The translations under genes were made by a program, and so were the position numbers. Of a stretch of DNA of 64,000 nucleotides, positions 18,268 to 26,321 are shown piece by piece. How positions within the stretch are numbered: position 1 is the first letter of the stretch; every line of letters begins with the position of its first letter. Under the pieces are notes generated by a model. That model had not been told where the DNA came from, made no database searches, and saw only the letters and a list, made by a program, of their open reading frames with translations. Origin of the DNA: JADJWR01 sp963847675 (GTDB lineage Bacteria > Pseudomonadota > Gammaproteobacteria > Burkholderiales > Burkholderiaceae_F); assembly GCA_963847675.1 (NCBI GenBank), contig CAWKAP010000005.1, forward strand, positions 372,001 to 436,000, given 5' to 3'.

Positions 18268-20133
18268 GTGACTTCCTCAGAGAGCTCCTGCCCGGCCGGA
18301 CCGGCCGCATTCGATCCGCGCGCGGCCGTCGATGGGCTGCCACACCTGCCCGGCGTGTACCGGATGCTCGACGCAACGGGCAAGGTGCTCTACGTGGGCA
18401 AGGCGCGAGATCTTCGCAAGCGCGTCGGGTCGTATTTCAGCAAAGGCGTCGGGCCACGCACGGCGCACATGCTGGAACGCGTCGCCGCGATCGATACGAC
18501 GACGACCCGCTCCGAGGCCGAGGCGCTGCTGCTCGAAAACAACCTGATCAAGCAGCTGGCGCCCCGCTACAACATCCTCTTCCGCGACGACAAGTCGTAT
18601 CCCTACCTGAAGTTCAGCGCGCACGCCTTCCCGCGCGTGGCCTACTTTCGCGGCGCGCCGGACCGGCGCGCGCAGTACTTCGGGCCCTATCCCAATGCGT
18701 GGGCGGTCAAGGACAGCATCCGCGTGCTGCAGAAGGTGTTCCGGCTGCGTACCTGCGAGGACACGGTTTTCGGCAACCGTTCGCGGCCATGTCTGCTGCA
18801 CCAGATCGGACGTTGCAGCGCGCCGTGCGTGGGCCTGATCCGCGTCGAGGAATATGCAGCCGACGTCGACCGAGCAGTGCGTTTCCTGCGCGGACAAGCC
18901 GGCGAGCTGACGGTCGAGCTCGAAGAGAAGATGGAGCGCCTGGCCGGCGAACTGCGCTTCGAGGAGGCGGCCGCCGTACGTGACCAGCTTGGCAGCCTGT
19001 CGCGTGTCCTGCACCAGCAGGCCGTGGAGACGACGGGCGGCGACACGGACGCCGACGTGATTGCGGTAGCGATCGACCACGGTCTGGCCTGCGTCAACCT
19101 GGCGATGGTGCGCGGTGGCCGGCACCTGGGAGACCGGCCTTTCTTCCCGGTCCGGCAGGCCGAGGACGCCGGTGAAGCGGAGGTGCTGGAGGCGTTCGTC
19201 TCGCAGCACTACGCCGATCTCTCGGCGCCGCCGGTGCTGATCGTCAACGCGGAACTCGACGCGGATGAGCTGGCGCCGATGATCCGCGCCGCCGGAGGGC
19301 GCCTGCAGATTCTTCGCCAGCCGCAGGGGCAACGGCGCCGCTGGCTCGAGATGGCCGAGGCCAACGCCAGGCTGGCACTGGCGCGGCGCCTTGCCGAAGA
19401 GGGCTCGCAGCAGGGTCGGACGCGGGCGCTGATCGACGCGCTCGGCCTGGAAGCGCCGGAGGGTGATCCGGCGCGCGTTCGCGTCGAGTGCTTCGACGTC
19501 AGCCACACGATGGGCGAAGCGACGCAGGCCGCCTGCGTCGTCTATCACGATCACGCGATGCAGCCGGCTGAGTATCGCCGCTTCAACATCGACGACGTCG
19601 CGCCCGGCGACGACTACGCGGCGATGCGCCAGGCGCTGATGCGTCGGTACCAGCGCATCGCCCGCGGCGAAGGTGCGTTGCCGTCGCTCGTCCTGATCGA
19701 CGGCGGCGCCGGCCAGGTCGAAGTGGCGCGACAGGCGTTCGACGAACTCGGTCTCGACGCCGGCATCCTGGTCGGCGTCGCAAAGGGGCCGGAGCGACGG
19801 GTCGGCCTCGAAGAACTGGTGTTCGCCGACGGCCGGCCGCCGCGGAGCCTCGGCCGCGAATCGCAGGCCCTGCTGCTGATCGCGCAGATCCGCGACGAGG
19901 CGCATCGCTTCGCGATCACCGGCATGCGCGCGCGTCGCGCCAGGGCCCGTTCGACCTCGCAGCTGGAAGACATGGAAGGCATCGGCCCGAAGCGCCGGCA
20001 GCGCCTGCTGGCGCGCTTCGGCGGGTTGCGCGGGCTGATGGCCGCATCGGTCGAGGACATCGCGCGGGTCGACGGCGTTTCCCGTAAGCTCGCCGAGCGC
20101 ATCTACGCGCAGTTGCACGGGCAACCGGGTTAG
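18268..20133 (+). CDS. uvrC: excinuclease ABC subunit C
   Basis: UvrC makes the two incisions in nucleotide excision repair. The GTG start gives 621 residues. The N-terminal GIY-YIG nuclease is seen as LPGVYRM...VLYVGKARDL (residues about 30-60). A UvrB-interacting UVR segment is near 225 (ELRFEEAAAVRDQL), the RNase H-like second nuclease contains ECFDVSHTMG and LVLIDGGAGQ, and the end has paired helix-hairpin-helix motifs (LEDMEGIGPKRRQRLLARFGG-type). pgsA follows after 7 bp. Confidence 0.96.
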   Translation: MTSSESSCPAGPAAFDPRAAVDGLPHLPGVYRMLDATGKVLYVGKARDLRKRVGSYFSKGVGPRTAHMLERVAAIDTTTTRSEAEALLLENNLIKQLAPRYNILFRDDKSYPYLKFSAHAFPRVAYFRGAPDRRAQYFGPYPNAWAVKDSIRVLQKVFRLRTCEDTVFGNRSRPCLLHQIGRCSAPCVGLIRVEEYAADVDRAVRFLRGQAGELTVELEEKMERLAGELRFEEAAAVRDQLGSLSRVLHQQAVETTGGDTDADVIAVAIDHGLACVNLAMVRGGRHLGDRPFFPVRQAEDAGEAEVLEAFVSQHYADLSAPPVLIVNAELDADELAPMIRAAGGRLQILRQPQGQRRRWLEMAEANARLALARRLAEEGSQQGRTRALIDALGLEAPEGDPARVRVECFDVSHTMGEATQAACVVYHDHAMQPAEYRRFNIDDVAPGDDYAAMRQALMRRYQRIARGEGALPSLVLIDGGAGQVEVARQAFDELGLDAGILVGVAKGPERRVGLEELVFADGRPPRSLGRESQALLLIAQIRDEAHRFAITGMRARRARARSTSQLEDMEGIGPKRRQRLLARFGGLRGLMAASVEDIARVDGVSRKLAERIYAQLHGQPG

Positions 20134-20140
20134 CACAAGC

Positions 20141-20719
20141 ATGCCGATCAACCTGCCGATGATCCTGACCTGGGCGCGGATCGCGATGATCCCGATGATC
20201 ATCGGTGTCTTCTACCTGCCCGAAACGGTCCTCCCGGAGCACTGGAAAAATGCGACCGCATGCGCGCTGTTCACACTGGCGGCGATCACCGATGGCTTCG
20301 ACGGCTACCTGGCGCGGAAGTACCAGCTGACCACGCCGCTGGGTGCCTTTCTCGATCCGGTCGCCGACAAGCTGATGGTGTGTGCGGCCCTCGTCGTGCT
20401 GCTGGCCCTTGGGCGCATCGACGAGTTCGTGTCCCTGGTGATCATCGGACGCGAAATCACGGTTTCGGCGCTGCGCGAGTGGATGGCGCATGTCGGCGCC
20501 GCAGCGAGCGTTGCGGTCAACTGGCTCGGCAAACTGAAGACCATCATGCAGATGGTCGCCATCCCGGTGCTGCTCTATCACGACCCGCTGTTCGGCGTGA
20601 TCCCGGTGGCCTCGATCGGCACGCTGCTCATCTACGTGGCGGCGGCACTCACCGTGTACTCGATGTTCTACTACCTGCGGCTCGCGTGGCCGCACCTCAA
20701 TGGCGGCGAGAGCAGGTAG
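20141..20719 (+). CDS. pgsA: CDP-diacylglycerol--glycerol-3-phosphate 3-phosphatidyltransferase
   Basis: PgsA makes phosphatidylglycerol phosphate from CDP-diacylglycerol, itself made by CdsA (57617). The 192-residue membrane protein has four to five hydrophobic segments. The CDP-alcohol phosphotransferase signature runs from DGFDGYLAR through GAFLDPVADK (about residues 50-76), with all the expected aspartates. Pairing with uvrC is common in proteobacteria. A tRNA cluster follows. Confidence 0.95.
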   Translation: MPINLPMILTWARIAMIPMIIGVFYLPETVLPEHWKNATACALFTLAAITDGFDGYLARKYQLTTPLGAFLDPVADKLMVCAALVVLLALGRIDEFVSLVIIGREITVSALREWMAHVGAAASVAVNWLGKLKTIMQMVAIPVLLYHDPLFGVIPVASIGTLLIYVAAALTVYSMFYYLRLAWPHLNGGESR

Positions 20720-20730
20720 TGCGTCTCGCT

Positions 20731-20758
20731 TTGACAGGGCCCGACCGGTCGATATAAT
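20731..20758 (+). promoter_or_regulatory. consensus sigma-70 promoter of tRNA-Gly
   Basis: TTGACA at 20731-20736 and TATAAT at 20753-20758 are both perfect hexamers separated by 16 bp. Transcription should start a few bases before the tRNA at 20769, giving almost no 5' leader. It is the strongest promoter visible in the window and matches the expected high demand for a tRNA. Confidence 0.9.
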
Positions 20759-20768
20759 TCGCGCCTCC

Positions 20769-20844
20769 GCGGGAATAGCTCAGTTGGTAGAGCGCAACCT
20801 TGCCAAGGTTGAGGTCGCGAGTTCGAGACTCGTTTCCCGCTCCA
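20769..20844 (+). tRNA. tRNA-Gly (anticodon GCC)
   Basis: A 76-base cloverleaf with encoded CCA. The acceptor GCGGGAA pairs with TTCCCGC, the anticodon loop TTGCCAA has GCC at 20802-20804, and the T-arm contains GTTCGAGAC. A perfect promoter lies upstream and a strong terminator follows. Confidence 0.97.
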
Positions 20845-20854
20845 GATCATGCGC

Positions 20855-20883
20855 AGGGGAAGCTCGCGAGCTTCCCCTTTTTT
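20855..20883 (+). terminator. intrinsic terminator after tRNA-Gly
   Basis: A perfect 24-base palindrome, with AGGGGAAGCTCG paired to its complement (20855-20878), is followed by six T residues. It should stop transcription between tRNA-Gly and tRNA-Cys, so the latter needs its own promoter. A TACAAT box at 20908-20913 is a candidate -10, without a good -35. Confidence 0.88.
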
Positions 20884-20925
20884 CGCGGATCGTTGCCGCA
20901 GCGTCGCTACAATCGACTTGTGACG

Positions 20926-20999
20926 GGCGGGGTGGCAGAGTGGCCATGCAGCGGACTGCAAATCCGTGTACGCCGGTTCGATTCCGACCCCCGCCTCCA
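20926..20999 (+). tRNA. tRNA-Cys (anticodon GCA)
   Basis: A 74-base cloverleaf with encoded CCA. The acceptor GGCGGGG pairs with CCCCGCC, the anticodon loop CTGCAAA has GCA at 20958-20960, and the discriminator base is T (U in RNA), the identity element for cysteine tRNA. Confidence 0.97.
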
Positions 21000-21054
21000 G
21001 CTTCTTCCTTCGCGCACCCGCCGGTCGGTGCGTTGCGGTATCCGATCGACGCGT

Positions 21055-21145
21055 GCCGCGGTGGTGAAATCGGTAGACACAGCGGACTTAAAATCCGCCG
21101 GACGGTGAAACGTCCGTGCCGGTTCGAGTCCGGCCCGCGGCACCA
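21055..21145 (+). tRNA. tRNA-Leu (anticodon TAA)
   Basis: A class II tRNA of 91 bases with encoded CCA and a long variable arm (GACGG TGAAA CGTCC region). The acceptor GCCGCGG pairs with CCGCGGC, the anticodon loop CTTAAAA has TAA at 21089-21091, and the discriminator is A. It lies 55 bases after tRNA-Cys and is probably on the same transcript. Confidence 0.97.
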
Positions 21146-21163
21146 GCTTGGTTCGAGGCATTC

Positions 21164-21598
21164 TTGAAGGTCTTCAATCTTCACTGTGAGCATCAGCACG
21201 CCTTCGAGGGCTGGTTCGCCTCGAGCGACGCTTTCGACGTGCAGCTTGCCGGCAGCCAGATCCAGTGCCCGGTTTGCGGTTCGACCAGCGTGGCCAAGGC
21301 CCTGTCGGCGCCGCGGCTGAACCTCGGCGCCGAACCCCCTCAGCAGCAATCGGCCGCCATGCCGACGCCGGAGCAGATGCAGGCGTTGTATCTCAAACTG
21401 GCGCGCGAGATCGTCGCCGGCACCGAAGATGTCGGTGCCCAGTTTGCCGAGGAAGCCCGGCGGATCCACTACAAGGAAGCGCCGGAGCGCGGCATTCGCG
21501 GCGTAACCTCGAAAGCCGAAGCCGAAGCGCTGGACGACGAGGGCATCAAGGTGCTGCCGATGCCCTTTGCCAATCTCCTGAAGAATCCTCTTCAGTAG
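21164..21598 (+). CDS. DUF1178 family protein
   Basis: A 144-residue soluble protein of unknown function. The start is placed at TTG 21164 because the family begins MKVFNLHCEHQHAFEGWFAS, and GAGG lies about 8 bases upstream. That puts the start only 18 bases after the tRNA-Leu CCA end. A CPVCGS pair of cysteines with an earlier Cys-His suggests a zinc ribbon near residues 8-38. The C-terminal half carries EARRIHYKEAPERGIRG and KVLPMPF, both family-typical. Likely read through from the tRNA transcript. Confidence 0.85.
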   Translation: MKVFNLHCEHQHAFEGWFASSDAFDVQLAGSQIQCPVCGSTSVAKALSAPRLNLGAEPPQQQSAAMPTPEQMQALYLKLAREIVAGTEDVGAQFAEEARRIHYKEAPERGIRGVTSKAEAEALDDEGIKVLPMPFANLLKNPLQ

Positions 21599-21646
21599 CC
21601 AGGGAAGACTGCCGCCGGACGTCGCCTCGGCGTTGCGCAGCCCCGT

Positions 21647-22337
21647 TCAGCGCCTTTCGTACTGCGTGGCGCCGAACAGATTCTGGCGCGCCTGGTCATC
21701 CACCAGCGGCTTGCGCCGCTCCGCAAGGATCTTGACGGCGCGTTGCACGGCGGGGCGTGCAGCGATCTCGTCGAACCATCGCCTGACGTTCGGAAAATCC
21801 GCCAGGTCCACCCCCTGGTTGGCGTGCGAGCGCGTCCACGGGAAAATCGCCATATCGGCAATGCCGTAGTCGCCGGCGAAGAAGGGCGCCTCGCCCAGTC
21901 GCTTGTCCATCACGCCATAGAGCCGCCTGGCCTCGTTGGTGTAGCGGTTGATCGCGTATTCGATCTTCTCCGGCGCGTAGAGGCGGAAATGATGCGCCTG
22001 CCCGAGCATGGGTCCGACGCCACCCATCTGGAACATCAGCCATTCGAGGGCCTTGTACCTGCCGCGCACATCGGGCGGCAGGAACCTGCCGGTCTTGCGC
22101 GGCGAGGTAGATCAGGATGGCGCCCGACTCGAACATCGCGATCGGTTTGCCGTCCGGGCCCTCGTCGTCGACGATCGCCGGGATCTTGTTGTTCGGGCTG
22201 ATCGCGAGGAAATCCGGCTTGAACTGGTCGCCCGCACCGATGTCGATGGCGTGGACCGTGTACGGCAGCCCGCACTCCTCGAGCATGATGTGGACCTTGT
22301 GGCCGTTGGGCGTCGGCCAGGTGTAGACATCGATCAT
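21647..22337 (-). pseudogene. glutathione S-transferase, frameshifted near 22097
   Basis: The N-terminal thioredoxin-like half starts at ATG 22337 behind AAGGAAC and reads MIDVYTWPTPNGHKVHIMLEE, then NNKIPAIVDDEGPDG and FESGAILIYLA. The C-terminal helical half continues one base off, reading VRGRYKALEWLMFQMGGVGPM through FPWTRSHANQGV. Removing one G at about 22097 (plus strand) restores an uninterrupted product of about 229 residues of the YfcG/GstB-like class (disulfide-bond oxidoreductase type). Both halves are well conserved, so the break is recent or a sequence error. It is divergent from the quinone oxidoreductase gene. Confidence 0.88.
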
Positions 22338-22497
22338 TGGCGGGTTCCTTTCTCGGACGGGGGTGACGCGTGCATCACGCCTCGGTGGCTGGCGGTCGTG
22401 TCGTGGCGAATGTCGCCGGGGCTGCCTGCCGCGGAGCAGGATATCGCAGCGTTGTGACGGCATTGGCTTCTGTGTAGATTCCCCGGAAGGAGAAGCG

Positions 22498-23472
22498 ATG
22501 AAGGCCATTCAATGCACCGAGTGGGGCGGACCGGAACGGCTGCGCGTGGCCGACCTGCCGCTGCCCGTGCCCGCCGCCGGTGAAGTGCGCATCCGGGTGG
22601 CCGCCGCGGGGGTCAATTTCCCCGACGCGCTGATCGTTCAGAAGAAGTACCAGGTCCAGCCGCAGTTGCCGTTCGTCCCGGGCACCGAAGTGGCGGGAAC
22701 GGTCGACGCCGTGGGCGAGAACGTCAGCGGGCTTAAGGTGGGAGACGCGGTCGTCGCCTTCGTCGGCGTCGGCGCCTTTGCCGAGTACGTCTGCGGCAAG
22801 GAGGCGCAAGTTGCGCCGCTGCCGTCCGGCGTCGACATGGCCGTCGCGGCTGGCTTCACGCTGACCTATGCCACCTCGCAGCATGCGCTCGCCGAGCGGG
22901 GGCAGCTGAGGCGTGGCGAGACACTGCTGGTGCTCGGCGCAGGGGGCGGCGTGGGTCTCGCGGCGGTGGAGCTGGGCAAGCTCGCGGGCGCGCGAGTGAT
23001 CGCCGCTGCCTCCAGCCGCGCCAAGCTCGACGCTGCCCGGAAGCTCGGTGCCGACGAACTGATCGACTATTCGTCGACGGATCTTCGCGAAGCGATCAAG
23101 TCGCTGACGGACGGGCGCGGCGTCGATGTGGTGTACGACCCGGTTGGCGGCTCCTATACGGTTGCCGCACTTCGCGCGCTGGCCTGGCGTGGCCGTCTGC
23201 TGGTAATCGGATTCGCTGCCGGCGACATTCCCCAGCTGCCGGCGAACCTGCTGTTGCTCAAGGAGGTGTCGGCCGTGGGCGTTTACTGGGGCGAGTTCGC
23301 CAGGCGCGATCCGGCCGGCAATCGGACACTGCTGTCGCAGCTGTTCGGCTGGCTGGCGGAGGGGAAGCTGCGACCGTACGTTTCGAAGCAGTACCCGCTG
23401 GCCGAGACGCCGGAGGCGCTGCAGGACCTGCTTGCGCGCCGCGCTGTAGGCAAGCTGGTGATCCGGCCATGA
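22498..23472 (+). CDS. zinc-independent NADPH:quinone oxidoreductase (MDR superfamily)
   Basis: A medium-chain reductase of 324 residues, likely reducing quinones or enoyl compounds with NADPH. The ATG follows GGAAGGAGAAG. Features are the N-terminal catalytic domain GVNFPDALIVQKKYQ, FVPGTEVAGTV, the nucleotide-binding motif GAGGGVGLAAVELGK near residue 148, and DVVYDPVGG. Structural zinc ligands are absent, as in the quinone reductase branch. The 160-bp divergent gap with the glutathione transferase gene contains an imperfect palindrome (22363-22378, GTGA...TCAC) that could be an operator, weakly supported. Confidence 0.9.
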   Translation: MKAIQCTEWGGPERLRVADLPLPVPAAGEVRIRVAAAGVNFPDALIVQKKYQVQPQLPFVPGTEVAGTVDAVGENVSGLKVGDAVVAFVGVGAFAEYVCGKEAQVAPLPSGVDMAVAAGFTLTYATSQHALAERGQLRRGETLLVLGAGGGVGLAAVELGKLAGARVIAAASSRAKLDAARKLGADELIDYSSTDLREAIKSLTDGRGVDVVYDPVGGSYTVAALRALAWRGRLLVIGFAAGDIPQLPANLLLLKEVSAVGVYWGEFARRDPAGNRTLLSQLFGWLAEGKLRPYVSKQYPLAETPEALQDLLARRAVGKLVIRP

Positions 23473-23515
23473 ATCATTGCAGCCTTGAAGCTGCGGCTTT
23501 CGGCGAGGTCGGAAA

Positions 23516-24094
23516 ATGAACCATTGGCGTGGCGTGGCCCTGGTCGCACTTGTTGCGGCATTTGTGCCGATTGCCGGCGGCGCAACCGAGCGTGCGGTCG
23601 ACAAGGAAGTCGTGATCGCGGCGAACGTCGATCAGGCGTGGGACGCATGGACGACCCGCGAGGGCGTCGTCAGCTTCTTCGCGCCGGACGCCGTCATCGA
23701 GCCGCGCGTCGGTGGCGCCTTCCATATTCATATCGATCCGACCGCGCCGCCGGGCATGAAGGGCGCCGACGACATGCGCTTCCTGGCGCTGCAGCCCAAG
23801 AAGATGATCTCGTTCGACTGGAATGCGCCGCCCAGCCTGCCGCAGGCGCGCGCGCAGCGCACGTTCGTGATCGTTCGGTTCGAACCCGTGAATGAGCGTG
23901 AAACGCGCGTCAGCCTGCATCACACCGGCTGGGGAGACGGCGGCGAATGGGACAAGGCGTTCGCGTACTTCGATCGCGCCTGGGGCAATGTCCTGGCCAA
24001 CCTGAAGAAGCGTTTCGACAGCGGCCCGCAGGACTGGAGCGAGTGGCTGAATCAGCTGCGCAAGTGGCGCGAAGAGGCGGCACAGAAGAAATAG
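23516..24094 (+). CDS. exported SRPBCC/AHSA1-like (START-fold) protein
   Basis: A 192-residue protein with an N-terminal hydrophobic signal sequence (MNHWRGVALVALVAAFVPIAGG). It is followed by a Bet v 1/AHSA1-like fold: VVIAANVDQAWDAWTTREGV, a glycine-rich turn GGAFHIHID, and the C-terminal helix GEWDKAFAYFDRAWGNVLANL. Proteins of this fold bind hydrophobic ligands, and most AHSA1-like members are cytoplasmic, so export is unusual. The role is unknown; the neighbours suggest a place in the same metabolic block. Confidence 0.75.
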   Translation: MNHWRGVALVALVAAFVPIAGGATERAVDKEVVIAANVDQAWDAWTTREGVVSFFAPDAVIEPRVGGAFHIHIDPTAPPGMKGADDMRFLALQPKKMISFDWNAPPSLPQARAQRTFVIVRFEPVNERETRVSLHHTGWGDGGEWDKAFAYFDRAWGNVLANLKKRFDSGPQDWSEWLNQLRKWREEAAQKK

Positions 24095-24173
24095 TCGACC
24101 GCCATTGCGCGGTTCATTGACGGCTGGCGTCGATCGCGCTGGCACGTTCAGCACTTTGCAGGAGCGACTTGCA

Positions 24174-25748
24174 GTGAGCAACGAGTCTTTTCGCCTGACC
24201 TATTCGACGATGTTCGACCCGCCGGCGGAACTGCATGAGCGCTTCGAGTCGGCACTTGCCCGTGTTCGCGGTCAACTCGGTCGCGACTACCCGCAGTGGA
24301 TCGGGGGCGCGGCGCGCGTGGGTCGAGATTCGTTCGAGGTCCGCTCGCCGATCGACCGTGACTGGGTGCTCGGCCGCTTCGCGCGGGGTTCCGCCGGTGA
24401 TGCCGCCGACGCGGTGACGGCTGCGCGCGACGCCTTTCGCGGGTGGGCCGCCACGCCGTGGCGCGAGCGGGTGCGACTGCTGCGCCGGGCCGCGGCGCTC
24501 ATCGAGGAGCGCGTCTACGAGATCGGCGCCGCGGTGGCGCTCGAGGTCGGCAAGAACCGGATGGAATCGCTCGGCGAGGTGCAGGAGACGGCCGATCTGT
24601 TTTCCTGGTACTGCGACCAGATGGAGGCCAACGAAGGCTTCGACCGCGCGTTGCCGAACGACCCGCTGGCCGGCTTCGTCAGCCGCAATCGCACGGTGCT
24701 CAAGCCCTATGGCCCGTGGGCGGTGATCGCGCCCTTCAACTTTCCGTTCGCGCTGGCCGGCGGGCCGATCGCCGCCGCGCTGGTCGCGGGCAACACGATC
24801 GTCTTCAAGACCGCGACCGACACGACATGGAGCGGCTGGCTGCTGCTCGAGGTGCTGCGCGACGCCGGGCTGCCGGCAGGCGTCGTCAACTACGTGTCCG
24901 GAGCCGGCGCCGAAGTGGGCGCCGCAGTGATTGCCGATCCGCGCATTGCCGGCGCCACCTTCACGGGTTCGTACGAGGTGGGCATGCAGATGGTGCGCCA
25001 GTTCGCGCAAGGCGCGTGGCCGCGGCCGTGCATCGCGGAGATGGGCGGCAAGAACGCCGCAATCGTCAGCCGCCATGCGGATCTCGAGCGCGCCGCCACC
25101 GGGATCGTGCGCTCGGCCTTTGGCCTGCAGGGACAGAAGTGCTCGGCGTGCTCGCGTGTGTACGTCGAGCGGCCGGTCGCCGAGGCGCTGCGCGCGCTGC
25201 TCGTCGAGAAGACGCGCCTGATTTCGGTCGGCGATCCGACCCTGCGCCAGAACTGGATGGGCCCGGTGATCAACGAGGCGGCGTATGCGCGCTACCAGAA
25301 GTGCGCCGAGAACCTGCGGCAGCACGGGACCATCTACGCGGGCGGCGAAACCCTCGATGCCGGGGCGCTCGCCAACGGGTGGTTCGTTGCGCCGACGATT
25401 GCATCGGCGCCGCTCGACTATCGGCTGTGGCGCGAAGAGAAGTTCATTCCGCTGGCTGTGGTGGGCGAGGTGGACTCGGTTGCACAGGCGATCGACCTGG
25501 CCAACGCCAGCGACTACGGGCTGACGGCCGGCTTCTACGGCGCGCCGGAGGAAATCGGAGTGTTCCTCGACCGCATCGAGGCGGGCGTGACTTATGTGAA
25601 CCGGCCGCAGGGCGCGACGACGGGGGCCTGGCCCGGGTATCAGCCCTTCGGCGGCTGGAAGGCAAGCGGAACCACGGGCAAGGCGATCGGTTCCTTCTAC
25701 TACCTGCCGCAATACCTGCGCGAGCAGTCGCAGACCGTGGTCGACTGA
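24174..25748 (+). CDS. aldehyde dehydrogenase, glutamate-semialdehyde dehydrogenase (RocA) type
   Basis: An NAD(P)-dependent aldehyde dehydrogenase of 524 residues. The GTG at 24174 was chosen because AGGAG lies 9 bases upstream. Motifs are PFNFPFALAGGPIAAALVAGNT, FTGSYEVG, EMGGKNAAIV and the catalytic cysteine segment GQKCSACSRVYVE, the pattern typical of 1-pyrroline-5-carboxylate dehydrogenases. Its own proline dehydrogenase partner is not adjacent. The true substrate could be another carboxylic semialdehyde linked to the neighbouring CoA genes. Confidence 0.85.
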   Translation: MSNESFRLTYSTMFDPPAELHERFESALARVRGQLGRDYPQWIGGAARVGRDSFEVRSPIDRDWVLGRFARGSAGDAADAVTAARDAFRGWAATPWRERVRLLRRAAALIEERVYEIGAAVALEVGKNRMESLGEVQETADLFSWYCDQMEANEGFDRALPNDPLAGFVSRNRTVLKPYGPWAVIAPFNFPFALAGGPIAAALVAGNTIVFKTATDTTWSGWLLLEVLRDAGLPAGVVNYVSGAGAEVGAAVIADPRIAGATFTGSYEVGMQMVRQFAQGAWPRPCIAEMGGKNAAIVSRHADLERAATGIVRSAFGLQGQKCSACSRVYVERPVAEALRALLVEKTRLISVGDPTLRQNWMGPVINEAAYARYQKCAENLRQHGTIYAGGETLDAGALANGWFVAPTIASAPLDYRLWREEKFIPLAVVGEVDSVAQAIDLANASDYGLTAGFYGAPEEIGVFLDRIEAGVTYVNRPQGATTGAWPGYQPFGGWKASGTTGKAIGSFYYLPQYLREQSQTVVD

Positions 25749-25766
25749 AGAGCGCCGGGTGCCGGG

Positions 25767-26258
25767 TCAGCTCAGCATGTAGGCGGCTGCGCCGGTGGCG
25801 ATCAGCGCATCGCTGTCGTTGACGAGCCGCATCTGTGCCGTGCCGACCCGCCCGCCGAGTCGCAGTACTTCGGCGCTGGCGACGAAGTACTGGCCGATGC
25901 CGGGCCGCAGGTAATCGACGCGAAGATCGATCGTGCCGAGGCGGGTGAAGCGGTGCATGACCTGCTCGCTCGATTCGTCGGCATGCTTTTCACCCAGGGC
26001 AACCATGATCGCCAGACCGGCCATCGCGTCGAGCGTGGCCGAGATCACGCCGCCGTGCAGCCGGCCGTGCTGATAGTGGCCGACCAGTTCGGGGCGCATC
26101 TCGAAACGCAGTCGCGGCCCGGCGGCGCCGAAGCGCAGGACCTTCAGGCCCAGCGTCTGGTTGAAGGTGACCAGATGCTCGAACAGTTCGGTCAGCGCCG
26201 CTTCGAGCTTGCGCTGCTCGGCCGCGTTGCGACGGGGCGGATGGGGCGTCGAAGTCAT
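25767..26258 (-). CDS. PaaI/YigI-type hotdog-fold thioesterase
   Basis: A 163-residue acyl-CoA thioesterase-like protein. The hotdog core carries GRLHGGVISATLDAMAGLA, with the helix-start HGG, then RVDYLRPG and the AEVLRLGGRVGTAQMRLV strand pair. This family hydrolyses aryl- or medium-chain acyl-CoA. It lies 63 bp downstream of livM on the same strand and is the last gene of a long minus-strand block, which supports a role in acyl-CoA turnover. The specific substrate is unknown. Confidence 0.85.
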   Translation of the reverse strand: MTSTPHPPRRNAAEQRKLEAALTELFEHLVTFNQTLGLKVLRFGAAGPRLRFEMRPELVGHYQHGRLHGGVISATLDAMAGLAIMVALGEKHADESSEQVMHRFTRLGTIDLRVDYLRPGIGQYFVASAEVLRLGGRVGTAQMRLVNDSDALIATGAAAYMLS

Positions 26259-26321
26259 GCCATGAGCGGTCGCCCGGTCGGCGGGGAGGTTCGATCTGCC
26301 GCCGGCGGCGGCAGTGCCGGA

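Noticed and set aside
22363..22378. Palindromic operator between the glutathione transferase and quinone oxidoreductase genes
   Set aside because: Only 12 of 16 positions are symmetric and no regulator gene is adjacent, so it was not listed as a separate feature.
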